This document shows positions 26,903 to 34,854 of a DNA stretch of 36,398 bases, one piece after another. The stretch spans positions 1-36,398 of the IMG/VR virus record IMGVR_UViG_3300025818_000070, one strand, 5' to 3'. The stretch is from a virus. The translations under genes and the position numbers were made by a program. Under the pieces are notes generated by a model. That model was not told the DNA's origin. It made no database searches and worked only from the letters and a program-made list of their open reading frames with translations. The first letter of the stretch is position 1, and each line of letters starts with the position of its first letter.

Positions 26903-27950
26903 TCCCGCCTACGTCTCGCAGCAGCAGACGCAGAGCAACGTCAATACGGCGGTCGCAAACGGCTACCTGAACCGGGTCAACCAGTACGGCCCGACCGGCT
27001 CCAAGACATACGACATCGTCGGCGCAACGAATGTCGGCGGCGTGTCCGTTCCCCAGTGGGCTGAGACCACGAAGCTCAGCCCCGAGCAGCAGCGGATCTA
27101 CGACTCCCAAACCCAGCTCACGCAGGGCACGTCGGACCTCGCAAATCAGTACGTTGGCCGCATCGGCGAAGCGACTTCGAAGCCCTATAGCTACGACGGG
27201 TTGCCGGCGGCGCCGGTCTACAACGACCAGTACCGCACGCAGCAGCGCGACGCGATCCTGCAGCGCAACCAGCCGCAGATGGACCGCGACCGGGCCGCGC
27301 TGGAGCAGCGCCTTGCCGATCAGGGCATCGGGCTTCAGGACCCGGCCTATCGCACGGCCATGGACCAGTACGGGCGCTCCGTAAACGACTTCCGCCTTGG
27401 GGCCGACATACAGTCCGGCACCGCCGCAGCGCAGCAGTATGGGCTGGAAAGCAACACCCGCGACCGCGCCATCCAGGAGATGACCGCGCTGCGGACGCAG
27501 CCGATCAACGAGGTGGCAACCCTATTGGGGACGGGGACGGGCGTGCAGTCGCCGCAATTCTCACAGGTCGCGCAGACGCAGGTCGCCCCGACCGATGTCT
27601 CGGGCAACTACTGGAACGCCTATCAGGGTCAAGTCGCTCAGCAGCAGATTGCCCAGCAGGCCAACAACGCCACTACGGGCGGCCTGTTTGGTCTAGGCGG
27701 AACGGCGCTCGCGGCCGGTGCGAAGTATGGCCTGCCCCTCCTGATGGGCTCCGACATCCGCATGAAGGAGAACATCCGCCGCGTTGGCTACACCGACGAC
27801 GGCCAGCCGCTCTACTTCTTCACCTACAAGAACGATCCCGCCACACCGCATGTCGGCCTCATGGCGCAGGACGTGGAGAAGATCCGGCCGGATGCCGTGG
27901 TCGAGATCGACGGCATGAAGTACGTCGATTACGGGAAGGCGCTGTCGTGA
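26865..27950 (+). CDS. Virion protein ending in a Peptidase S74 chaperone domain
   Basis: The product is 361 residues. Residues 1-280 are glutamine-rich and helical (QQTQSNVNTAVANGYLNRVN), with a short hydrophobic stretch (GLFGLGGTALAAGAKYGLPL). The last 66 residues start SDIRMKENIRRVG and contain PATPHVGLMAQDVEKIRPD, the S74 intramolecular-chaperone domain. Ser296 and Lys301 are spaced as the self-cleaving dyad. In fibres the domain helps trimerise and is then cut off. Here it sits on a non-fibre-like body that could be an ejection or tail protein. Confidence 0.75.
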   Translation: MGKSTPSTPQAPDPAYVSQQQTQSNVNTAVANGYLNRVNQYGPTGSKTYDIVGATNVGGVSVPQWAETTKLSPEQQRIYDSQTQLTQGTSDLANQYVGRIGEATSKPYSYDGLPAAPVYNDQYRTQQRDAILQRNQPQMDRDRAALEQRLADQGIGLQDPAYRTAMDQYGRSVNDFRLGADIQSGTAAAQQYGLESNTRDRAIQEMTALRTQPINEVATLLGTGTGVQSPQFSQVAQTQVAPTDVSGNYWNAYQGQVAQQQIAQQANNATTGGLFGLGGTALAAGAKYGLPLLMGSDIRMKENIRRVGYTDDGQPLYFFTYKNDPATPHVGLMAQDVEKIRPDAVVEIDGMKYVDYGKALS

Positions 27951-27955
27951 GCGCC

Positions 27956-28231
27956 CTAGTAGCGCACGACCGTCCCGCCGCCCACGGGCTGGTAGGTGGC
28001 AGGCCCGTCGCCGCCGCTTACCATGCGGGCGTAGTTGCGGCGCCATTCTGCGTCGATGTCCTCGCGGGCGCGGGCCATGACCAGATCGCCTTCGGCCTTG
28101 GTCATCTGCCCGGCCGCGACGCGCTCGTTCACGACGTTCTGAAGGGCCGCCAGTTTCTCCTTCTGGCTGGCCGTGGGGCCGCCACAGGCCGCCACCAGAA
28201 GCGCAACGCAGATCACAAGTCCAACTCGCAT
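27956..28231 (-). CDS. Small lipoprotein, candidate superinfection-exclusion moron
   Basis: The product is 91 residues. MRVGLVICVALLVAACGG is a lipoprotein signal peptide with lipobox VAAC (Cys16), so the mature protein would be anchored in a membrane. The rest is a charged helical region (QKEKLAALQNVVNERVAAGQ). It is the only minus-strand gene inside the late operon, with GCAGGAGACGG before the ATG and a weak promoter of its own, so it is probably expressed in lysogens. Phage lipoproteins such as T5 Llp block receptors or DNA entry; that role is inferred here. Confidence 0.7.
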   Translation of the reverse strand: MRVGLVICVALLVAACGGPTASQKEKLAALQNVVNERVAAGQMTKAEGDLVMARAREDIDAEWRRNYARMVSGGDGPATYQPVGGGTVVRY

Positions 28232-28252
28232 GTCCGTCTCCTGCCCCGCGTC

Positions 28253-28279
28253 ACGATAGCACTCGGGCTGAACGGGCAA
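28253..28279 (-). promoter_or_regulatory. Possible promoter of the lipoprotein gene
   Basis: Minus-strand TTGCCC (28279-28274), 15-base spacer, TATCGT (28258-28253). The spacer is short and the -10 imperfect. It lies between the lipoprotein gene and the divergent gene at 28291. Confidence 0.3.
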
Positions 28280-28290
28280 AAGGGGGCCGC

Positions 28291-30099
28291 ATGACCCTCA
28301 TGCCGGACGACAATCTGGCCTACACCCTCGCCGGTATCGGCCGCCGCAAGGACCCGTATTCCGAGCGCCGCACGATGGCGCAGAGGCTCATTGCACAGGG
28401 CACCGATACCAGCCCCGTGCAATCCCCCTGGCAGGGCGCGGCCCGCCTCGCGCAGGCCCTGATGGGCGGCGTGGACAGCTACATGGCCGACCGGGACGAG
28501 AAGAAGGCCACGGAAGACCGAAACACCAAGCTGTCCGAGGCTATGTCCGAAAAGGACCCAGCAAAGCGCATCGGGCTCCTGAGTGCGCTCGATCCCGAGC
28601 TTGGCGCCCGCCTGTCGGGGCAGATGGCGCTGGATCAGGCCAAGACGGCACAGCAGCAGGAAGGGCTGCAGGCCGCCGCCACAAACTTCGGATCAAGCTA
28701 CGGCACGCCGCAGACCGGCCCCATGGGCTCTGGGCCACCGTTGCCGCAGGGCACGCCGAACGCCTCGGGATTCAACAACAACCTGGGGAATATCCGGGCC
28801 AGTGCCGCGCCGTTTGCCGACAAGGGCGCACCGCACAACGGGTTTGAGACGTTCAACACGCCGCAGGCCGGCGCGAACGCCATGGTTCAGAACCTCGGGG
28901 CGTACCTGAAGCAGAACCCCGGCATGACGGTCGCGCAGGCAATCGCCAAGTGGGCGCCGCCGAACGAGAACGACACGAATCTGTATATCCGACAAGTCGC
29001 AGAGGGGACGGGCATCAACCCCGGCATGCCGCTTGCCCAGTTGATGCAGGACCCGGTTGCCGCCGCCCAGCTTCTCGACGCCATGACGCGCAAGGAGAAG
29101 GGCGGACTGCCGCAAGGCGTCACGGCGGACACCTTCGTCAACGCCACCACGCCGCGCGCCACGGGTGCGCCTACGCCGCTCACGATCAACATGGGTGGCC
29201 CCGGTGGTATGCCGCAAGGCTCTGCCGAGAACGTCGGCATGCCGCCGACTCCTTCGCCGCAGGGCATGCCCGGCCCGGTGATGATGGCACAGGCTCCGGG
29301 ACCGCAGGCTCCGGCCATCCCCGACGTGCCGCGCCCGCAGCCCACGCCGCAGATGATCCAGCAGTACCAGACCCGTCTGGCCTCGGGTGAGTTCGGCAAC
29401 GATCAGGGCGCCGTGAACCGCGCCCGTGCGGCTCTTGAGGCCGAACTTGACCGGGATTGGGCCGTCCAGCGCGACCGCGCCAAAATGCAGTTCCAGCAGC
29501 AGACGACGGACTTTGCCGACCAGCGCCGCGCGCAGCGCGAAATTGATCAAGAGGCCCGTAAACCGACAGAGGCGCAAAAGGCTGTAGATACTACGTTTGG
29601 CAAAGATTACGCCGAATGGGTTGCGGGCGGCGGACAGGCGGACACGCGCCGACAGATCGTCCAGCTTGAAGAGGTGTTGGGTAAGCTCAAGTCGGGCAAG
29701 AACCTCACGGGCGCGTTCGTCGGCAACACGCCGGACTTCCTGCTCAACGTCTTCAACCCCGAGGCGGTCTCGGCCCGCAACGCCGTCGAGGAGGTGGTGC
29801 AGCGCAACCTTCGCCTCGTGCTGGGCGCGCAGTTCACCGAAAAGGAAGGCGAGCGGCTGATTGCCCGCGCCTACAACCCGTCTCTCAGCGAGGAAGAGAA
29901 CGCAAAGCGCGTCGGCCGCCTGCTGGAGCAGATCAAGGCTGGCGCCGCCGCCAAGGTTTCAGCGGCTCAATACTACGAGCAGAACGGCACGCTTCGCGGC
30001 TGGAGCGGGAAGCTGCCGACACTGGCTGACTTCGACCCTTCGGCCGGCGCGGATCGCGGCAGCGCGTCAGACCTCAAGAAGAAATACGGGCTTGAGTGA
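28291..30099 (+). CDS. Ejection protein with muramidase-like domain
   Basis: The product is 602 residues. Residues 160-270 read GFNNNLGNIRASAAPF, then GFETFNTPQAGANAMVQNLG, TVAQAIAKWAPPNENDT and NLYIRQVAEGTGINP. This matches the NPGNIR..GFxxFxSPExGxxA..WAPPNENDT pattern of phage structural murein hydrolases. The flanks are low-complexity Pro/Gly/Gln and helical, as in internal virion proteins that open the peptidoglycan during DNA entry. AAAGGGGG precedes the ATG. Confidence 0.75.
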   Translation: MTLMPDDNLAYTLAGIGRRKDPYSERRTMAQRLIAQGTDTSPVQSPWQGAARLAQALMGGVDSYMADRDEKKATEDRNTKLSEAMSEKDPAKRIGLLSALDPELGARLSGQMALDQAKTAQQQEGLQAAATNFGSSYGTPQTGPMGSGPPLPQGTPNASGFNNNLGNIRASAAPFADKGAPHNGFETFNTPQAGANAMVQNLGAYLKQNPGMTVAQAIAKWAPPNENDTNLYIRQVAEGTGINPGMPLAQLMQDPVAAAQLLDAMTRKEKGGLPQGVTADTFVNATTPRATGAPTPLTINMGGPGGMPQGSAENVGMPPTPSPQGMPGPVMMAQAPGPQAPAIPDVPRPQPTPQMIQQYQTRLASGEFGNDQGAVNRARAALEAELDRDWAVQRDRAKMQFQQQTTDFADQRRAQREIDQEARKPTEAQKAVDTTFGKDYAEWVAGGGQADTRRQIVQLEEVLGKLKSGKNLTGAFVGNTPDFLLNVFNPEAVSARNAVEEVVQRNLRLVLGAQFTEKEGERLIARAYNPSLSEEENAKRVGRLLEQIKAGAAAKVSAAQYYEQNGTLRGWSGKLPTLADFDPSAGADRGSASDLKKKYGLE

Positions 30100-31916
30100 T
30101 GGCCGATACCGACCGCATCAAGCGCAACCTCAACAAGATGATCGACGCGAACGCGCCAGAGGCAGACCTCGACGCGTATCTGCGCACAGAGGGGTTCAAT
30201 TCGCCGGCTGAGTGGCGGGAGGCAAGCGCAGGGACGCCGACCACAGCCCCGCGCCTTGTCGGGCAGGTCGCGCAGAACACGAACGACGCCATTGCCTCGA
30301 CCGTGGGGGCGCCTGTCGACCTTGTGGCCGCTGGCCTGCGTCAGATCGGCGTGCCGGTGAACAACCCTGTAGGCGGCTCGGAAAGCCTCAAGAGCGGGAT
30401 CGACTACGTCGCCACGCTGCCGGGGCGTGTGGGCGACGCCGTGTCTCAGCGCAGCCTGTCGCCCTTCACGGAAGACCGCACGTCGCGCTTTGAGCCGCAG
30501 AACCGCGCGGAGAAGATCGCGGCCGGTGTGGGGCAGGGCGTCGGCACCGTGGCCTCGACGCTGTTGCCGGCGGGCGCCATCGCCAACGCGGCCAAGCCCG
30601 GCACCGTGACGCAGGGCATCGCGCAGGCGCTGGCCTCTCAGCCCGTCACGCAGCTCGCATCGGGCGTTGCCGGCGGTGCCACCACGGGCGCGACCGACAG
30701 CCCGGCGCTTGGCCTCGCGGCCAGCCTTGCCGTGCCCTTGGGGGCCTCTGCCGTGCGCGGCGCCATCTCGCCCGTCACCAACACGCTCACCGAGGCCGAG
30801 AAGCGCATCGTCGAGACCGCGCGCCGTGAGGGCGTGCCGCTCACCCCCTCGCAGGAAACCGGCAGCAAGACGCTGCGGACCCTGGAGGAGACCATGGCGA
30901 AGCTGCCCCTGTCGGGCGGCCCCATGAACAAGACCTACGACAAGCAGCGTTCGGCCTTGAACGAGGCGATCATGTCGCGCACGGGCACGGCGGCCAAAGA
31001 CGCCTCGCCGGAGACTCTGACGGGCGTAGCCAAAACGCTGGGCGGTCAGTTCGACGACCTCGCGGCGCGGACCACGCTCAAGCCTGACAAGCAGTTCGCC
31101 GACGACGTTTTGAAGGTCGCGACCAACTACGGGCGCCGTCTCGAAACCGACGTGGCTCCCGTCTTCAAGTCCTACATGGACGACCTGCAGCCGGTCATCG
31201 ACGCGGTTGCCAGCGGGCAGAACCCTCAGATCGCAGGGGAAGCCTACAAGCAAATCCGCAGCGACCTCGCGCGCCGCGCCCGCTCGACCAGCAACGGCGA
31301 GTTGAAGCAGGCACTATCGGCCCTCGGCACGGCCTTTGACGACGCGGTGGAGCGCACCGCATCGCCGGGCCTGCGCAGCGAGTGGCAGAACCTTCGCCGG
31401 GAATATGCGGCCTACAAGACCGTCGACAAGGCCATGGCGAGCGGCCGGCAGGCGGACCGGGTGACGGGCGATGTTCCCTTGGGGGCGTTCTCCAGCGCCG
31501 TCCGCGCGTCCGACCGGGAGGGCTTTGCCCGCGCACGCGGCCAGTACGGCGAACTGTCCAAGCTGGCCGACTTCCTTGCGCCCAAGATCCCCGACAGCGG
31601 CACGGCCACGCGCGGCGTCACGGCGAACCTTCTGAGCGGCGGTGCGCTCGCGGCGGGCGCCGGCGGCCTTGGCGCCTCCATGGGAACCGCAGCGGCCACG
31701 GCTGTTGCCCCTTGGATAGCCTCTCTCGCCTACAACACGCCGGCAGCGCGCGCCTACCTCACGAACCAGATTGCAGGTCGGACCGATCTTGCTGGCCTGT
31801 ACGGCTCGGAAGCGCTTCGCCGCGCCATCGAGTCGGGGCGGGGCGAGGGAGAGCCGACGGCCCTTGCGCGAGCCTTGATGCAAGCCAACGAGCGCCGGGC
31901 CGGAGCCGCACGATGA
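30099..31916 (+). CDS. Large internal virion/DNA-ejection protein
   Basis: The product is 605 residues, starting by TGATG overlap. Alanine-, glycine- and threonine-rich helices contain two hydrophobic stretches (TLLPAGAIANAAKPG; LLSGGALAAGAGGLGASMGT then AAATAVAPWIASLAY) that could insert in a membrane. Position and composition match podoviral ejection proteins. No enzyme motif seen. Confidence 0.65.
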   Translation: MADTDRIKRNLNKMIDANAPEADLDAYLRTEGFNSPAEWREASAGTPTTAPRLVGQVAQNTNDAIASTVGAPVDLVAAGLRQIGVPVNNPVGGSESLKSGIDYVATLPGRVGDAVSQRSLSPFTEDRTSRFEPQNRAEKIAAGVGQGVGTVASTLLPAGAIANAAKPGTVTQGIAQALASQPVTQLASGVAGGATTGATDSPALGLAASLAVPLGASAVRGAISPVTNTLTEAEKRIVETARREGVPLTPSQETGSKTLRTLEETMAKLPLSGGPMNKTYDKQRSALNEAIMSRTGTAAKDASPETLTGVAKTLGGQFDDLAARTTLKPDKQFADDVLKVATNYGRRLETDVAPVFKSYMDDLQPVIDAVASGQNPQIAGEAYKQIRSDLARRARSTSNGELKQALSALGTAFDDAVERTASPGLRSEWQNLRREYAAYKTVDKAMASGRQADRVTGDVPLGAFSSAVRASDREGFARARGQYGELSKLADFLAPKIPDSGTATRGVTANLLSGGALAAGAGGLGASMGTAAATAVAPWIASLAYNTPAARAYLTNQIAGRTDLAGLYGSEALRRAIESGRGEGEPTALARALMQANERRAGAAR

Positions 31917-32061
31917 GCACCGTGGCGACATACGCCGTCCCGACGCCGGACAGGATCACGCCCAGAAACCACGCCTGCGGTGTCAGCAGCGGGTCCTGCC
32001 CGACCGTGCGGTCAAAGACCCACGCGGCCAGCACCGAAACGACGAATTGGAAGGCTTGCAC
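31759..32061 (-). CDS. Doubtful antisense membrane protein
   Basis: From a GTG at 32061 the minus strand reads MQAFQFVVSVLAAWVFDRTV, then QAWFLGVILSGVGTAYVATV, two convincing membrane helices. It occupies the 175-bp gap between two late genes but has no ribosome-binding site, and its C-terminal half runs antisense to the previous gene. The plus-strand frame 31913-32098 (MSTVATYAVPTPDRITPRNH) starts by ATGA overlap and ends by overlapping the next gene, but is Ser/Thr-rich and protein-unlike. Only one of the two can be real. Confidence 0.3.
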   Translation of the reverse strand: MQAFQFVVSVLAAWVFDRTVGQDPLLTPQAWFLGVILSGVGTAYVATVLIVRLRPGARWLASRLAQGPSALPRPAPTRWRGEALPSRTGQQDRSDLQSGS

Positions 32062-32090
32062 GAGCCAATCATACAGCGAGGAGGCCGCCA

Positions 32091-33428
32091 GTGGCTAGGG
32101 ACGGCGCCGGCAACTACAGCAACCCATACCCCGACTTCGTGGCGGGGACGACCATCGAGAGCGCGCAGATCGACGCGAACAACGCCGATATTGCAGCGGC
32201 GCTGACGGCCTCGCTCGCAAAGGATGGGCAGACGGTCCCGACTGCGCATCTGCCGATGAATAATTTCAAGCATACCGGGGTCGGGGCGGCTTCCGCGCGC
32301 ACCGACTACGCCCGCGCGGATCAGGTAATCGGCTCGGTTCTCGACTATGCAATCGACACCGGCACGGCGACGGCCTACGCCATCGCGCCATCGCCCGGCA
32401 TCTCTGCCTACGTCGTGGGCCAGCGGTTTGCCCTCAAGGCGATCAACGCCAACTCGGGCGCGGACCCGACCCTGGCTGTAAACAGCCTGACGGCAGGCAT
32501 CATCTACTGGCCAAACGGCGCGTCGCTTGCGGCGGGAGACATCCCGGCCAGCGCGCAGGTCGTGGTGCAGGTCGCCACGGTGACGACGGGCACGCCGACC
32601 TATCACCTGCAGACCGTTGCCAAGCCCACGCTGGCCCGCACGGGCGGGACGATGACCGGCGCGCTTGCGATGAGCGGCGCGGCCATCAACGAAGCGCAGG
32701 GCGCGGACATCGCATCGGCCACCACCACCGACATCGGCGCGGCGACGGGCAATTACGTCAAGGTCACGGGCACGACGACCATTACCGGGCTCGGGACCGT
32801 GCAGGCGGGCACCGAACGCACCGTCGAGTTCACGGGCGCCCTGACGCTCACGCACAACGCCACCAGCCTCATTCTGGAAGGCGCGGCCAACATCACCACG
32901 GCGGCGGGCGATACCGCCATCTTCCGCTCGCTGGGCTCGGGCAACTGGAAGTGCATCCGGTACACCCGCGCGGCTTACGCCCCGACGGGCGGCCAGATCG
33001 TCAGCACGATCAGCAGCGCCGTGGATACAACCAGCGCGGCAATCCCCATCGACGACACCAAGCCCCAAAGCGGTGAGGGCAAAGAGGTCATGACGCGGGC
33101 GATCACGCCCAAAAGCGCCACCTCGCAACTCATCATCGACGTGGTGGTTGTCGGCGCCGTCGATACAGCCACGGCCTATTTCGTGGCGTCTCTGTTTCAG
33201 GACAGCGGCACGGACGCGCTCGCGACGGTCGTCTCCAACTCCCCGGACGCCAACGCACTCAACACGATCTCCTTCAGGTACGTGATGACTTCGGGAACCA
33301 CCAGCGCGACCACATTCAAGGTCCGCGTGGGTCCGTCGTCCGGCACGTTCACGCTGAACGGCAACGGCGGCGCGCGACTGTTCGGCGGCGCCATGGCCTC
33401 CAGCATTGTCATCGAGGAGCGCGCCTGA
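32091..33428 (+). CDS. Tail fibre-like protein, 445 aa
   Basis: A GTG start at 32091 is set by GAGGAGG seven bases upstream. The N-terminus MARDGAGNYSNPYPDFVAGT then TIESAQIDANNADIAAALT is a common opening of podoviral tail-fibre proteins. The body is a Thr/Ala/Gly beta-repeat (TGGTMTGALAMSGAAINE), a motif seen in fibre shafts. The C-terminal region (about 330-445) forms a separate beta-rich tip, likely for receptor binding. Confidence 0.75.
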   Translation: MARDGAGNYSNPYPDFVAGTTIESAQIDANNADIAAALTASLAKDGQTVPTAHLPMNNFKHTGVGAASARTDYARADQVIGSVLDYAIDTGTATAYAIAPSPGISAYVVGQRFALKAINANSGADPTLAVNSLTAGIIYWPNGASLAAGDIPASAQVVVQVATVTTGTPTYHLQTVAKPTLARTGGTMTGALAMSGAAINEAQGADIASATTTDIGAATGNYVKVTGTTTITGLGTVQAGTERTVEFTGALTLTHNATSLILEGAANITTAAGDTAIFRSLGSGNWKCIRYTRAAYAPTGGQIVSTISSAVDTTSAAIPIDDTKPQSGEGKEVMTRAITPKSATSQLIIDVVVVGAVDTATAYFVASLFQDSGTDALATVVSNSPDANALNTISFRYVMTSGTTSATTFKVRVGPSSGTFTLNGNGGARLFGGAMASSIVIEERA

Positions 33429-33778
33429 TGGACGGCGCAAACTCACAGAACCAGGCGCGCTCTTACTGGATTTCTGACTATCCATTCGAGATGCCTAATG
33501 GCGGGCTGGGCGTCTCGCTCGCCTGCACGACGACGAGCGCGCGCACGGCTCTGGTGGGCGAGGGCAACACCTTCTGCATCAGCAACGTGGGCGATCTGTG
33601 GGGGCATATCCGGTTTGGCAATTCCAGCGTCGAAGCGACAACGGCCTGCTTCGCTGTTCCGCCGGGCACAAGCATCACGCTTTCGCTCAACGCCCGAGAC
33701 GCCGAGTGGACGCATGTTGCGGGCATCACCGCATCCGGCACGACCACGATTCAAATCACCCGAGGCTTCGGAATCTAG
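33428..33778 (+). CDS. Fibre-associated beta-rich protein, 116 aa
   Basis: MDGANSQNQARSYWISDYPF, then a Ser/Thr-rich beta region (TACFAVPPGTSITLSLNARD). ATGA overlap with the fibre gene. Likely a virion tip or fibre-assembly protein; no family match. Confidence 0.6.
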   Translation: MDGANSQNQARSYWISDYPFEMPNGGLGVSLACTTTSARTALVGEGNTFCISNVGDLWGHIRFGNSSVEATTACFAVPPGTSITLSLNARDAEWTHVAGITASGTTTIQITRGFGI

Positions 33779-33787
33779 GAGGCAGGC

Positions 33788-34105
33788 ATGTACGACGACA
33801 TGAGAAAGACCGGCTGGTATTACGAAACAGTCGCGGCCAGCCAAACGGATCAGGTTCTGGGCGGCACGGGTGCGTCTGGCGACTATCTCGACGGGGTGCT
33901 TATCATCCCGGCCACCACCTCGCCCGGCGCGGTGCAGATCCAGGACGGCAGCGGCTCCGAAATCACCATCTTCACGGGCGGGGCGGGTAGCGTCTCGAAT
34001 CTCGTGCCGTTCATGGTCCGGGTCGGGGCATGCTCCAGGTCCGGGGCTTGGTCGGTGACGACCGGGACGAATGTGTCGGCCGTCGGCATCGGAATGTTTA
34101 CCTGA
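33788..34105 (+). CDS. Fibre-region beta-rich protein, 105 aa
   Basis: MYDDMRKTGWYYETVAASQT then DGVLIIPATTSPGAVQIQDG. Resembles small beta-sandwich phage tail proteins. AGGAGGCAGGC precedes the ATG. The TGATG overlap couples it to the next gene. Confidence 0.6.
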   Translation: MYDDMRKTGWYYETVAASQTDQVLGGTGASGDYLDGVLIIPATTSPGAVQIQDGSGSEITIFTGGAGSVSNLVPFMVRVGACSRSGAWSVTTGTNVSAVGIGMFT

Positions 34106-34851
34106 TGCGCTTTCGCCGCTCCTATGATGCGTCGATTGCGGCGATGGGCTGGTTGCCGTCTGCCTTGGGCTCGTCGTTGCTCGCCCTCTGGGATGCGGAG
34201 CGGACAGACCTCATCACGGAAGGCGCGACGCTATCGGTCAAGGATACGGTTGCCGCCTACGATGCCGTGCAGGCCACCGCCGCCTCGCAACCGGCCTACA
34301 GCGCCACATCCTTCAACGGCAGGCCCGGCTTCACCCATGACGGCACCGCAGACGAACTGACCTGCACAGCCTCGGGGCTCCTGACCCAGCTTGGCGGCGC
34401 GGCGTCCTATGAGATGTGGGGTGTGGTGGACCAGACGGCGCTGGTCGCCGACACGACGACGCGCACGTTCCTGTCGGTTGGCGCTGCCAACGCCACGACC
34501 CGACGCGCGGGCCGCGCGGTCGTGTCGGCGGTCAACCGGGCGAACGCGGCAACAGGCGACGGCGTGTCGGCAACGACGGTCAACAACACGTCCGTTGACT
34601 TCTCCGGTAGGCACGTCGTGCGCGTCAAGTTCACGGCCACCGGCACCACCACCGAAATCGACGGCGTCACCATGACCGAGTCGGCGGTGGTGCCATCCAC
34701 GACGGCAACCCGCGTCCGCATCGGCGCTGCGGCAAATACCAGCGCCTCGCTGTTTTGGCAGGGTGTATGGAACGCCGTTGCGTTCACCGGCCCGCTCAGT
34801 GCTGCCCAAGCCGCGCAGATGTTGGCGTGGGCCAATGTGCGCAGGGGCTAA
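34105..34851 (+). CDS. Lectin-like virion protein, 248 aa
   Basis: The product contains LLALWDAERTDLITEGATLS, then PAYSATSFNGRPGFTHDGTA and SYEMWGVVDQ. The pattern of WDA.R...T..G.V..W.D..G and NGRPGxxFDG is that of concanavalin/laminin-G-like domains in phage fibres. It probably binds a surface sugar; inferred from the fold pattern. Confidence 0.65.
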   Translation: MRFRRSYDASIAAMGWLPSALGSSLLALWDAERTDLITEGATLSVKDTVAAYDAVQATAASQPAYSATSFNGRPGFTHDGTADELTCTASGLLTQLGGAASYEMWGVVDQTALVADTTTRTFLSVGAANATTRRAGRAVVSAVNRANAATGDGVSATTVNNTSVDFSGRHVVRVKFTATGTTTEIDGVTMTESAVVPSTTATRVRIGAAANTSASLFWQGVWNAVAFTGPLSAAQAAQMLAWANVRRG

Positions 34852-34854
34852 GCC

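Noticed and set aside
31983-33485. 500-codon minus-strand open frame
   Set aside because: Antisense to the fibre gene, arginine/glycine-rich with no domain; a high-GC artefact.
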